Assembly: GCA_010093605.1 (NCBI GenBank) | Contig: MU004187.1 | Location: forward strand, 1,976,830 to 2,040,829 | Origin: Lophium mytilinum | Taxonomy: Eukaryota > Ascomycota > Dothideomycetes > Mytilinidiales > Mytilinidiaceae | Direction: 5' to 3' | Length of the DNA stretch: 64,000 bases | In this document: piece after piece, positions 20,462 to 31,841 of the stretch | Numbering within the stretch: the stretch's first letter is position 1 | Layout: the number at the start of each line of letters is the position of its first letter | Position numbers and translations under genes: made by a program | Notes under the pieces: generated by a model | What the model was told of the DNA's origin: nothing | Database searches by the model: none | The model's input: the letters and a program-made list of their open reading frames with translations, nothing else

Positions 20462-23267
20462 CTACCCAACCCGTGTCGCTCCTCCAGAGTTGGTACGCGT
20501 GGGCCCAGTCGACGCGCCCACGCCAGAATTGCTGCGCGACACCGATGGCGAGACGACCCCGCCAGCAGATCCAGGACGACTGTTGCTGCGCTGTCGGCCT
20601 GACCGTTGTGTCCTCGGCTGCTCTTCTTGTGCTGAATGATGCCGGCGCTGAAAGAAGCAACAACAAAACAAAGTCAGATCATCGTGCCAAGAAGCATAAT
20701 AATCTAGAGAAGGGAAATTTTGAAACCTAGGGATGGGACTAAGAGTACATGGATTCGGTCACAGAATTCCCTAGGAGGCTTCTTGAAGACTCGGAAATCA
20801 ACGTACCGAATTCTGAGTTTGCCTTTCATACTCTTTCGGTCTCCTGTCTCGAGCCGACATCGCGTCGTCCTGAAGCCGCAGTGCTTCCAATCGGCGTTGA
20901 CTGTCCTGGCTCAATGGATCGGATTCATCTAACCGCATTGGTGAGCTGACCTTGGAGCTTTGTCCGGTAGGTGCTGCCGGCTTTGACTCGATTCGTCCAT
21001 TCTGTCTGGCTTTCGCCAACTCAGACAACTTGTCCCATCTTGACTGCCGAGCTTGTTGTCTTTGATCTGCGTTATTCTGGGATTCGGCGTAGTCATGAGA
21101 GCAGTCGTCGAAAAGTTGAGGGTTGACTTCCATAAATAGCTTCATGGCATTGTACACCATGCCGTGGATGGTCCTGATACCAGTTAGTTGAACCCACGCT
21201 AATTGGGGGAAACACTTACCGATTCCAATGGCCTTTCGAGTTTTCGTAGAGTGGCGCAAACATTATCGGCAAGATGACTTCGACGTTGTCGCTGACGAGG
21301 TTGCAGAAGTACTCGTTGTTCCAGAAGTAGAGTGCCCTCTCAGCAACCTAGTAGACATTAGCTTCTGAGTCGTTATAATATAGCGTTTACGTACCTGGAA
21401 ATGTGGGCTGGCCACAGACTTTGCTAGCTGATTGAACAAAGGCTCTTGAACCTTGGCAAACTCTGCCGGGTCCATGACCTCAAAAATATCTTCCACCTCG
21501 TTCAAGAACATGACCTCCTTCGTACTATTCACCTTTGGCCAATATCGCAGAAGCCCCAAAACGACCTATTCACAAATCAATAAGGGCTTATATTCAAAAT
21601 CGTCGTGAGAACATACCTCTTCAGTCAACGCCGCATCCTTTTCCAAAAACTGTACTATACAATACGCCAACTGTGGGTGATACATGCTAAGACTCTTCAC
21701 TTTGTGGAGAGGCAGAAGAACTCGGGTCAAGAAGAGCTTATGCTCCTCTTTCAGTGGAAGAGCGAATCCGTTAATGATGGATCCAAGAATTTCCAGAAGC
21801 TCGGCGATGCCGTTGAAGCGCTCCGTTTCGTAGACGAATTGGAAGAAGACGTTGTTTATCGACCTACGGATGTATGACCGGAGGTTGAGGAATTTGCCAT
21901 ATATCCGGTGAAGGGTCGTCTTCAGGAAGTCTCGTTCTCTGGGATCTTCGGAGTCGAACAACTCAAGTAGCTACCAAAAAATTAGCGGAAGTTAATTACA
22001 AAGGTATGTGACCAGCTTACCTGTAGTACAAAGCTGTGGTCTATGTACTGCTTGGCGATATTGGTGTTGAAGTCCTGGCTCTCGATGAAACGGAGGAAGA
22101 ATTCGTAGACTACTTGGATATGGGGCCAGGCCACTTCCAGAACCGGTTCATCTTCTTCGGGATCGAAAGCTTCGCCTTGGGGGTTCATCGGCGGGGGAAT
22201 CGGTCGGAACAGATTCTTGCTGAACATCTCGACCACGCGTGGATACATCCGGTCTGTGATGACTTGTCGATTGTTCGCGACATAGTCAAGCAGTTCATGT
22301 AAAGCCAGCCGCTTGATCTCCTTTGACTTCATGTCACCACTCGCGTCGTTGAAGTCGAAGATGATGTTGCATTGATCGATTTTCTGCATGAAGAGCTCTT
22401 CGCGCTTGTTGGGAGGGACCTCGTGGAAACCAGGGAGCTTTTCCAGCTCGCGCTGTCTTTGATCCGATATGTCAAATCTAGACGAGTGTTGGCGCTTCGG
22501 GGTACGGATGCCTTCGGCAACATCCTTTGGCGTAGTCTGGAGGCCGGCGAAAAGCATCGACTTCTGGCCGGCTTTGGGAGGAAGAAGATCGCCAGGCATC
22601 GTCTCTGCGGCACCAGGTGGTGGAATGTGCTGAAATGACACAAAAGTTAGTTAGAAGCTTCTAGAGAACGGAGTTAAACAACAGGATTGTATACCAAAGC
22701 GAAGGGGGCAGTGGAGCCAGCTTCGGGGTTCGACGTCCTAGGATTGACGTTACTTACCGGTGCGCTTGGACTTATCACGACGCTTGGAGCAAGCGATTGA
22801 TTCGGCCTGTGAGGTGTGCCAGGGCCTGTAGCACCAGGACTGCTCGCACCACCCAGCCCCATCGTAGGCGGCTGTTGTCCAGTCAAGAATTGCGGTCCGG
22901 CAGACAGCGCACTCGGCACGCTCGACGGCGCAGCTCCTGCGGTTGCGTTGACGCCCCCAGCACCGTCGCCGGCGGGCAGAGGTTTATTGCGGGTGTCTAT
23001 CAGTTGGGTAGTGGACGAGGTCGGCGTAGCGTGGGCTGAGCCGGAGGGCGAGTGTGTGCCCGAGTTGGCATGCGACGGTGAAGAGGTGCCGGAGCTGGTT
23101 TCTTTCTTTTTGGATGATTTGTCCTTGTTAGCCCGTGAGAGCTGCTCATGCTAGGTATGTTAGCTTCTAGTCGATGACGGGGGCGGCAGTCGGGTGGATG
23201 TAGGAGAGGGGTGCAGGGGCGGGGGAAGAGGTGAGCTGCTTACAACTCTCTGCCTGAAGCCCTTCAT
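20462..23267 (-). CDS. parA: PP2A regulatory subunit B56 (Rts1/ParA)
   Basis: Targets protein phosphatase 2A; in yeast and Aspergillus this subunit acts in septation, spindle and stress control. Eight exons: complement(23244-23267), (22758-23150), (22629-22021), (21970-21617), (21565-21395), (21347-21220), (21173-20807), (20647-20462); the frame closes at 743 residues. Exon 1 encodes only MKGFRQRV, typical of fungal Rts1. A disordered Ser/Pro/Gly-rich N-terminus is followed by [21 protein letters not shown]. The HEAT-like core includes [38 protein letters not shown] and [19 protein letters not shown]. The last exon adds a basic, Ser/Arg-rich tail ([20 protein letters not shown]). Exon 2 has two in-frame donors, GTAAGT at 22757 and GTATAC at 22694, so 21 extra residues are possible. 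The gene lies divergent from TFC1. Confidence 0.93.
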
Positions 23268-24077
23268 GACGGCGGCCTGCGCAAGGGCTCTGTAGATGGC
23301 GCGAAATAGTCCAGTGACGCGGCGGGGAAAGCGACACGGCGTGGACGGGCTGCCCCCTCAAGGGACTCCGCAGCAACAGCCAGGCGAACGCAGCGAGACA
23401 ATCCAAGAGGCACCGGAAGCGAGCACGGTGGATGACAGCGGGGAGCGGGAGCGGGCAATTCAGAGAGACATGGAGGGAGATTGGGCAGGATTGGGCAGGG
23501 TGAGCGGTGGTGGTGGTCGGCGGTCGTAGTTGTTTTGGAGCTTAGAGCAACGGGTGCTGCGATACGGTGTGCGGGCGGGGAGGCAGCACAGCAGCAGGAG
23601 AAGACGCCGGGACGGGCGGCGCGAGGGTGGGATGAATGATGCTATGTCGAGGGCTGGGAGCGACGAGGTCGAGGGAGGAGATAATGCTGCGAGGCAGAAC
23701 AAGCAGCTGGAGGGGTGCAGTGCTGAGGAGTCCACCAAGACGACGCAAAACGGGGCTACGCTGCTTCGGGCGAGGCACGGGCTGCGATTGGGAGAAGCTG
23801 TGGTGGAGTGCTGAGAGGACAGCGATACCTACCTTCGTAGCTATAAATCAAGGAAGACATTCACCATTCACTCTGCCAGGTCCAGCATCTACTATACAGT
23901 ACGTGGCCTGCGAGTCGAGGCCGAGTAGAGGCCCGCTGAAGACGCCGCTCTGCGCTGCTTGCCGAACCATTCATCCCTCCCACGACTCCCAACGCTCACG
24001 TGCTCAATCCCTGCTGCTGTATTGCCTGCCCTTTCATCAACTTCGATATCCCGACTAGGCAATTCAGCCCAGCAGAG
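23268..24077. other. Divergent promoter region parA / TFC1
   Basis: Strongly purine-rich on the plus strand from about 23300 to 23830, so the parA leader would be pyrimidine-rich. Overlapping ORFs in four frames are low-complexity by-products. The last 200 bases before TFC1 are more balanced and contain no feature I can name. Confidence 0.4.
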
Positions 24078-26218
24078 ATGCCGCATGCACACGACCTAGA
24101 TGCTGCAATGGCCAGCCCTGCGCCGCCCGCCGCTCCAGCAGCCACAGCGAGACGACCTGCGCCATATCTTCCCGTGCCCGACCAGTCCGTTGTATTGGTG
24201 GAGCATCCCTGCATTATCAAGAACATCGACAAAGGCATCGCGTCGCTGGGAGGAGAAGTGAGGCTTGGCCAGGTGAGCGCTGCACCATTACTGCACGGGG
24301 GCTTGGTAGTAACGGCTGCCACAGTTCTTGGACTCCCAGAGCGACACCAAGATAATCGCCGTCTCGCTCCGCCCCGATGACCGTCTAGCCAAACCCATTC
24401 CATCAGTTTCTGCTAAGACGGACAATCTGCTGCTCAAAGTCACCGTGCCCAAGTTGACCGGGCGTAAGAGGAAGAGAAAATCGTCCGGCCCTTTTCTCCC
24501 ACCATCTGAGCATGAAGTCAATCAGATGCCCCAGTCCCAACTTGTTGGAGCCAAGAGAGTGTGTCGTAGTCTGGAGGTCAACGCGTCCAAGTACAGAGTG
24601 GACGTAGTGGGCCACATGAATGAGGTCCACCGCTTCAGGAGTTAGCTCCCATTCTATATCTCTCAGTCTACTGGCCACAAGAACCATCTGACAAAGGCAG
24701 GCCTACCCGACTTCCAATATGCTGCCTCACGAAACCACCTGATGCAAAAACTACGGGATTTCTTCCTCCCCGTCGACCGTAAGCTTGTCTTTTTCTATTA
24801 TTCGACTTGTTCGCTGATGCCGTCCCAGCGGCCAAGCTCCGAGGAGCCACTTTCGACACTTCCAAGTTGAAGCTTTTTCCTGACATTGGCCCTCCCGCAC
24901 GTTTCAGCCAGACGGGCATACCCTTCAACTACGCGTGAGTCTCCCCGCCCTATTTAGCACGCCATGCTCACCCGCTCTCTCTAGGTATGAGCAGAATCGC
25001 TACATAACGTATGCAAAAGATGCCACAGGCTCTGGGGACGTTCAGGTTGTTGCTCCACAGCGACGAATACCGGTCAACAACCTGATCATCCCTACTGACT
25101 CGGACAGTGTGCCCTTTGAGACAACGCTGCCGAGCATACCCGAAGATGAGCTGCCTGAAGACCATCAAGAATTCATCACATTGGTTCGGGAGCAATTTAA
25201 CAAGCGGCCAATAATAAGCCGACATGTCCTATACAACACTCTTGGCTGGGGTAATAGAGACAAGATCCGACTTGCGGTCTCATACTGCGCCTACCGCTTT
25301 AAATCTGGTCCGTGGAAAGATGCTGTTATCAAACTGGGGGTAGATCCACGAACAGACCCACAATATCGCTTCTACCAAACGATTATGTTCCAGCCATTCC
25401 GAAACGAAGAGTATAAGCACTGGAAATATCTTACCAGTGAAACGTCACCCGAGGCATTGCAAAGAATATCCCGAGGACATATCTTCGATGGCAAGAACAT
25501 TGTCCAAACCGGTCATGTATTCCAAGTCTGTGACTTCACGGATCCACTCTTACGTCGACTTCTCGATACTAAAAATATTAGAACTACATGCAGCGTAAGA
25601 CAATCAGTTTCTTCATGTTATTCAACCCATATATACATGTCCTAATCGCTCACATAGACTCACAATCATGGCTGGTATCATGCTGGAACATGGGCCAAAG
25701 CACGGATCATATCGAGAGAAAAGGGAAATATCATCCTTGATGGAGACACGGTGGACGACCAATTGTTCGAACGTATTCTAGAATTTCCAGAGCATATCAC
25801 GACTGCAATTGTTCATGAGCTGAGAGAAAGAGAAAAAGAGGAAGGGAGAGCTATTTCCAGACGAGAGCTAAAGTTGATAATGTCAGTGCGCGACCTCGCC
25901 TATGTGCCAGATCGTATGGAACACATCATCAGGCCTAAGCCCTCGACTGAGGAAGATGAAATTACAACGAGAAATATTGGCGCTCTCGACGGCTCGCTAG
26001 AAGACACCGAGCTTTCAAGTGCCGAGGACGTTGTTGATAGCGAAAACGGCGAGGGTACCGAGATCGATGAATACGATGAGTATGACGAGGCTGAGAGTTC
26101 TCAGACAGAATCCTCGGAGGCAATTAGTAGTGGATCTTCAGAGGGAGACTCGGGAAGCTCAGAAGATATCACGGATGAGGAGGGGAGTGAGAGTGATGAT
26201 GAGGCTTCGGATGCGTAG
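24078..26218 (+). CDS. TFC1: TFIIIC subunit Tfc1 (tau95 / GTF3C5)
   Basis: Subunit of Pol III factor TFIIIC, which binds the A box of tRNA and 5S genes. Exons 24078-24272, 24325-24640, 24701-24778, 24829-24934, 24985-25594, 25658-26218; introns 50-63 nt; 621 residues with frame closed. The N-terminal triple-barrel part has VVLVEHPCIIKNIDKGIASL (dimerises with Tfc7 in yeast). The central part shows DFQYAASRNHLMQKLRDF and PPARFSQTGIPFNYAYEQN. The DNA-binding part contains KRPIISRHVLYNTLGWGNRD, KLGVDPRTDPQYRFYQT and GWYHAGTWAKARII. The C-terminus is very acidic (from EDTELSSAEDVVDSENG on), as in homologues. An in-frame ATG at 24000 would add 26 Cys-rich residues and looks less likely. Confidence 0.94.
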
Positions 26219-26636
26219 TGTAGTGGTATCACTACACCTATTGCAATGTCAAAACCTTTTGAATTCTATAATAATACCCTGCAATAAGTGATGTCTTCTG
26301 TCTCCCTAGGTACGGCACAGTCCTCATGTATGGAATGCACCGCCACTGAATGGCTTGTCTCGCGCCACACTTTCAAATTCTGCCCCTCGCGGAAGAAAAT
26401 CCGATAATTTCACCCCGCAATCTTCAACACCTCATTGCCTTATAACAACCTTGAATGGCCACATCTGAGCTACCAGGTTGTGCATCTATACGATCCATCA
26501 TTGATGCTTCAAGATTGTCCTCGAACAAGCTCTTGTCATTGACTTGAGCCGATACTTCCGTACCATTCCGTCCATCTCCCTCCCAGTACTACTTACATAG
26601 TATCGCGCCTACAGAAGGCACAACGCAAAAGAGAAC
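26219..26636. other. Promoter region of ADE6
   Basis: No coding frame. CT-rich leader (TCCATCTCCCTCCC) before the ADE6 ATG. I looked for a Bas1-type TGACTC site and found none. Confidence 0.4.
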
Positions 26637-29600
26637 ATGGCGACATCCCAGGGACCTTATCTTCTCATACCGGGTTCTGCGGCCTTCTCCGACTTTAGAC
26701 TGACCCGACTTGCCCAAGCTATAGGAGCTGTCGAGGTTAGAGCCGTATGGGTGCATTTCGTCAATCCCAACATAGACCTCGATGACCAGGAGCTTAGTAC
26801 ACTGGAACAATTGCTACAATATGGGGATTCTCCAAGCGCTCAAGATAAGCTGTACCAAATATTGCTCGATGCAGTAGCCCGGAGCGGCGACCCACGGGAT
26901 CCCAATACCGCACTATTCTACGTCTGTCCGCGCGCAGGAACAATCTCGCCATGGAGCTCACAGGCTACCAGCATAGCGCATGTCTGCACTCTGGAGGGCA
27001 GTGTCAAGCGCATCGAGCGTGGCATGGCTATTGCAGCGACCTTTGCGGAACCGTTGGAGGCCGATTCCATTCCCAAACCCGACTCCCTCCACGACCGCAT
27101 GACACAAACAATTAGCCGCTCTCCACCAGACCTAAACCTTATATTTGCTGAGCATGAGCCTGCACCTGCAAAACGAATAGACTTGGAGGAAACTGGGAGC
27201 ACGCCGCAGGAGGTGTTACAAAAGGCTAATCGCGACCTGGGTCTTGCTCTTGATGCGTCAGAGATCGAGTACTTGGTAGAAGCCTATACCCATCAGCTCA
27301 AGAGAGGTCCGGTAGACGTGGAGCTGTTCATGTTTGCTCAGGTCAATTCAGAGCACTGCAGGCACAAACAGTTCAACGCGGAATGGACGATTGATGGAAT
27401 AAGAAAGCCGCGTAGCCTCTTCGGAATGATAAGAAATACCCACCAGAAGCATCCAAAGCATGTTGTCAGTGCCTACAGTGACAACGCCGCTGTACTTCAG
27501 GGAGAACATGCCAGTCTTTGGGCCCCGAGCCATCTGACCGGAGAATGGACCCAAACACGGGAAACCGTTCACATCTTGGCCAAGGTTGAGACTCATAATC
27601 ATCCCACCGCCGTGTCGCCATTCCCTGGTGCCGCAACGGGCTCCGGTGGCGAGATCAGAGATGAAGGTGCTGTTGGACGAGGATCTAAGCCCAAGGCCGG
27701 TCTTTCGGGCTTCAGTGTTTCGGACTTGCTCATTCCCGGGTTTGAACAGCCTTGGGAGTTGACAGATGTAGGAAAGCCATCACATATCGCAAGCAGTTTG
27801 GACATTATGCTTGAAGCGCCCATTGGCAGTGCCGCTTTCAACAACGAGTTCGGACGGCCTTGCACCACTGGGTATTTCCGCACTCTTCTTACCAAGGTTT
27901 CAACCAACGAGAAGGAAACCGAAATTCGAGGCTATCACAAACCAATCATGATAGCCGGCGGTGTAGGGACAGTGCGTCCTCAGCATGCAATCAAAGAAAA
28001 AAACGTAGTCAAGGAGAAATCTCACCTCATTGTAATTGGTGGCCCAGCAATGCTAATTGGTCTTGGTGGAGGTGCTGCATCCAGTATTCAATCAGGGGAA
28101 GGATCTGTGGATCTTGACTTTGCCAGTGTGCAGCGAGGGAACGCAGAAGTTCAAAGACGAGCCCAAGAAGTCATCAACACTTGCACTTCAATGGGGACTC
28201 AGAATCCGATTTTGTTCATTCATGACGTAGGCGCTGGTGGTCTCTCAAACGCATTGCCCGAGCTTGCTCACGACTCTGGTTTTGGGGCAACGTTTGAGCT
28301 AAGAGAAGTCGACAACGCGGACAAGAGTATGAGTCCTTTGCAAATATGGTGCTGCGAAGCTCAAGAGCGGTACGTTATGGCCGTCGCACCGGACACTCTA
28401 GACCTATTCAAACGTATCTGCAAGAGGGAGCGCTGTGGATACTCTGTTGTCGGAACAGCTGAAGGAGGCGCTTCAGAAAGCGAGCAGCGCCTGGTGCTCA
28501 TGGACCGGGACTCCAAGGATGTTCCGAAACCCATCGATTTGCCTATGTCCACGCTGTTCGGAAAGCCCCCAAAGATGACAAGAATCGTTGACTCTAGGAA
28601 ATTACGACTACCTGTATTCAACAGCAGTCTCTCCGTCTACCTACCAAACGTATTCAAGGACGGGCTGCTCAAGGAGGCCGTTGACAGAGTGCTGGCTCTC
28701 CCGTCCGTTGGTTCAAAGTCATTCCTCATCACTATTGGTGACAGAACCGTTGGCGGCTTGACAGTTCGAGATCAGATGGTTGGACCATGGCAAGTTCCGG
28801 TCGCAGATGCCTCTGTCACCGCGACATCTCTGCTCCCAGGAGTGAAGACTGGTGAAGTCATGGCCATGGGCGAGAAGCCTAGCTTGGCGCTTATATCTCC
28901 GGCAGCATCAGCACGCATGGCCGTAGCGGAGTCCTTACTCAACATTGCAGCTGCAAGCATTTCGGACAGGCTGTCTCGCGTTCGGCTTTCAGCAAACTGG
29001 ATGGCTGCGAGCAGTCACCCTGGCGAAGGAGCAGCTTTATATGAAGCTGTCGAAGCTATCGGAATGGACCTCTGTCCTCGGCTTGGTATCAGCATCCCGG
29101 TCGGGAAGGACTCGATGTCAATGAAGATGAAGTGGAACGATAGTAAATCCAAGGAACCAAGAGAAGTAACAGCACCGATGTCTCTCGTCATCTCTGCTTT
29201 TGCGCCGGTAGAAAGAACCGATCGTACATGGACTCCTGCTCTAGAGCGACGAGAAGACGTAGGAGAAACTGTCTTGCTGTTCGTCGACCTAGCTGGGGCG
29301 AAGAAGGCTATGGGCGGTTCATCACTTGCACAAGTCTTTGGCCAGGTTGGAGACGAAGCACCCGACGTCCGAGAGGTTGATGTTCTGAAAGACTTCTACG
29401 ATGCCATCGAAGATCTACATGAGTCTGGCATCGTGCTCGCATACCACGATAGGTCCGACGGAGGTCTCTTCACTACTTTAGTCGAGATGATGTTCGCTGG
29501 ACGTTGCGGATTGGAAATTATGCTAGACAAAATTTGCCGGTCTACGGATACTAAGGATGTGCTGGAGACCCTCTTCAATGAGGAACTGGGGGCCGTCTTC

Positions 29601-30758
29601 CACGTACGCGCCAAGGACGTTACGGAGTTCAAGTCGTGCTTTGCTACATGTGGGCCACCTCCTGGGATGATTGAGAAGATCGGAAGGATTCCAGACGCCT
29701 CCAAACAAGAGATATCATTCCGACATGGTATCGATGTTGTCTTCCGTGCCTCCCGACAAGATCTTCAGCAAAGATGGGCATCGACTTCACATCAACTACA
29801 ACGTCTAAGAGACAACCCCGCTTGTGCAGACACCGAGTTTAACAACATCAAGGATAGCTTGGACCCTGGTATCAGGTACAAACTGACTTATAACCCCAAG
29901 GAGAACATCCTTCCCTTCACAGCATCACTTTCATCAGCTTTCACCTCCAAGCCTCGCGTAGCCATCCTCCGAGAAGAGGGAGTCAACGGCCAATCCGAAA
30001 TGGCCTTCGCCTTCAACGTCGCCGGCTTCTCCGCCGTCGACGTCCACATGACCGACATCCTCACCGAGCGCGTCTCACTCGCCGGCTTCGTCGGCCTCGC
30101 AGCCTGCGGCGGCTTCTCCTACGGCGACGTCCTCGGCGCCGGCCAAGGCTGGGCCAAGAGCGTGCTGCTCCACCCCAAAGCGCGGAAAGAATTCCAGGAC
30201 TTCTTCGAGCGCAAAGACACCTTCACGCTGGGCGTCTGCAACGGCTGCCAGTTCCTCTCCAAGCTCAAGGAGCTCATCCCTGGCGCGGAGAACTGGCCCT
30301 CGTTTGAGCGCAATGCGAGCGAGCAGTACGAAGCGCGGGTGTGCATGGTCGAGGTCATGGACCCGCCGGGCCAGACGCCGTCAGTGTTCTTGCATGGCAT
30401 GCATGGCTCGTACCTCCCGATCGTCACGGCGCATGGCGAGGGCCGCGCGACGTTCCCGCCCGCGACGGTGTCCGCGGCGACGGCTGAGACGTTGTCCGAG
30501 CAGGGCTTGGTGGCGATGAGGTATGTGGATAATTATCTTACGCCGACGGAACGCTATCCGTTCAATCCGAATGGGAGTCCGCAGGGGATCACGGGCGTGA
30601 GGACGCCGGATGGGCGGGTTTTGGCGCTGATGCCGCATCCGGAGCGCACGATTTTGAGGGAGGTGGCGAGCTATGTGCCGAGGGGGAAGATGGAGGAGTG
30701 GGGTGAGTTTGGGCCGTGGGTTAGGATGTTTAAGAGTGCGAGACGGTGGGTGGGTTAG
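26637..30758 (+). CDS. ADE6: Phosphoribosylformylglycinamidine synthase (FGAM synthase)
   Basis: Cytosolic enzyme of de novo purine synthesis: FGAR + ATP + glutamine to FGAM. Uninterrupted frame of 1373 residues, near yeast Ade6 (about 1358). The N-terminal PurS-like region is followed by linker sequence FMFAQVNSEHCRHKQFNAEW and two AIRS-like ATPase halves with KVETHNHPTAVSPFPGAATG, VGAGGLSNALPELAHDSG, GIDVVFRASR and YHDRSDGGLFTTLVEMMFAG. The C-terminal class I glutamine amidotransferase domain starts at about residue 1105 (VAILREEGVNGQSEMAFAF), with nucleophile Cys1201 in LGVCNGCQ and His1334/Glu1336 in MPHPER. From about 29940 to the stop, codons become strikingly GC-ending, first C then G, unlike the preceding 3.3 kb. 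Confidence 0.98.
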   Translation: MATSQGPYLLIPGSAAFSDFRLTRLAQAIGAVEVRAVWVHFVNPNIDLDDQELSTLEQLLQYGDSPSAQDKLYQILLDAVARSGDPRDPNTALFYVCPRAGTISPWSSQATSIAHVCTLEGSVKRIERGMAIAATFAEPLEADSIPKPDSLHDRMTQTISRSPPDLNLIFAEHEPAPAKRIDLEETGSTPQEVLQKANRDLGLALDASEIEYLVEAYTHQLKRGPVDVELFMFAQVNSEHCRHKQFNAEWTIDGIRKPRSLFGMIRNTHQKHPKHVVSAYSDNAAVLQGEHASLWAPSHLTGEWTQTRETVHILAKVETHNHPTAVSPFPGAATGSGGEIRDEGAVGRGSKPKAGLSGFSVSDLLIPGFEQPWELTDVGKPSHIASSLDIMLEAPIGSAAFNNEFGRPCTTGYFRTLLTKVSTNEKETEIRGYHKPIMIAGGVGTVRPQHAIKEKNVVKEKSHLIVIGGPAMLIGLGGGAASSIQSGEGSVDLDFASVQRGNAEVQRRAQEVINTCTSMGTQNPILFIHDVGAGGLSNALPELAHDSGFGATFELREVDNADKSMSPLQIWCCEAQERYVMAVAPDTLDLFKRICKRERCGYSVVGTAEGGASESEQRLVLMDRDSKDVPKPIDLPMSTLFGKPPKMTRIVDSRKLRLPVFNSSLSVYLPNVFKDGLLKEAVDRVLALPSVGSKSFLITIGDRTVGGLTVRDQMVGPWQVPVADASVTATSLLPGVKTGEVMAMGEKPSLALISPAASARMAVAESLLNIAAASISDRLSRVRLSANWMAASSHPGEGAALYEAVEAIGMDLCPRLGISIPVGKDSMSMKMKWNDSKSKEPREVTAPMSLVISAFAPVERTDRTWTPALERREDVGETVLLFVDLAGAKKAMGGSSLAQVFGQVGDEAPDVREVDVLKDFYDAIEDLHESGIVLAYHDRSDGGLFTTLVEMMFAGRCGLEIMLDKICRSTDTKDVLETLFNEELGAVFHVRAKDVTEFKSCFATCGPPPGMIEKIGRIPDASKQEISFRHGIDVVFRASRQDLQQRWASTSHQLQRLRDNPACADTEFNNIKDSLDPGIRYKLTYNPKENILPFTASLSSAFTSKPRVAILREEGVNGQSEMAFAFNVAGFSAVDVHMTDILTERVSLAGFVGLAACGGFSYGDVLGAGQGWAKSVLLHPKARKEFQDFFERKDTFTLGVCNGCQFLSKLKELIPGAENWPSFERNASEQYEARVCMVEVMDPPGQTPSVFLHGMHGSYLPIVTAHGEGRATFPPATVSAATAETLSEQGLVAMRYVDNYLTPTERYPFNPNGSPQGITGVRTPDGRVLALMPHPERTILREVASYVPRGKMEEWGEFGPWVRMFKSARRWVG

Positions 30759-31841
30759 TTTGGGGTGCCAGTGCTTAGTTCGATCTTTGGGAAATGGAGT
30801 CGGCGTTGGAAAAGCTCTAGATTGGAGGGGAGGTTTGCATGCTCATGGAAAAGAGTTTATAGAGTATCTATCACTTTTCCTGCCGTTGCTCATTATAGAG
30901 TTACGTGAAATTGATTTCCTGGTGAGATAGTTTTCCCTACATAAACGTGATCTCCGCTAGCAAAACTAGGAGCTCAGACAAGTCCTGCTTCGCGATCGCG
31001 AAATTAAAAGGCCTAATTCTAGGAAGAGCCGTGAGAGGGGTGTTTCAAAGCTAGTCAGTCCTAGACGTAGAAAGTAGGGTTATGAAGGAGACTACTCCTG
31101 TGGAAATGCGTCTTCTTTCCCTAAGAATAAGGATGGCCCGAAAGCTAGTTTCGCACAACCGCTTATTGCTGCAATGTTGGAGCAAGTCTCGATCCTAAAC
31201 ATCCTATAACGAAGTTCAGGTCCTGGCCCCAAGAGCCGTAGGTACGTTTGATTGAAGTATTGGTTTCTATACTAGCGGATAGTCATCACGGAAACAGCTT
31301 GCGGTTATGAGTGCGGAAACCGTTGCGGAGTCGAGTTGCGGAGGCGATTTGCGGAGTGGCGGAGTGGGATGGCGGAGGTGTCAGCGGGGGGAGCTAGCGG
31401 AGGGGGTCAGCGGAGGGAAATTCGGGAGGAGGAGCGGAGGGAAATGCAAGGGGAGTGGCGGAGAGGACAAGAAGACACTAGCAGGGGAGATGACTTACTT
31501 ACTATGAGTGATGAAGCCCGTTTGGGGTATCGCTGATCAAGTTGTTGCCTATTCTAGGTTTTGAGTGCTCGGTCGACAAACCATGGAGATGTTTGCAAAC
31601 GTGGTGTTGGGTTTAGAAATAGGGTTTAGATGCATGTAACTGAATACGAATGTACTAAATATACCTAATAGGGGCATGATTGGAAATGGAGGTGGTTGTT
31701 TTGGAGCTACGGTAGCATGCACGTTACGGACGTAAGACTAGATACAAGGCCGTATATCACATATGTAATACTCACATCGCCCATGTATAGAAGTTTATTA
31801 GCTTTAACCTGGTAGCAGATTTAGATAACCAACAACTCAAG
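30759..31841. other. Intergenic between ADE6 and oxidoreductase gene
   Basis: Contains the GCGGAG-rich repeat tract at 31312-31465. No credible gene; the ORFs at 31307-31536 lie inside the repeat. Confidence 0.4.
31312..31465. repeat. Degenerate GCGGAG-type purine-rich minisatellite
   Basis: About ten imperfect GCGGA/GCGGAGG cores spaced roughly 8-20 bases, separated by short purine-rich spacers, with G runs of 3-6. It gives the plus strand a strong G excess. Some spacing would allow G-quadruplexes. Confidence 0.7.
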
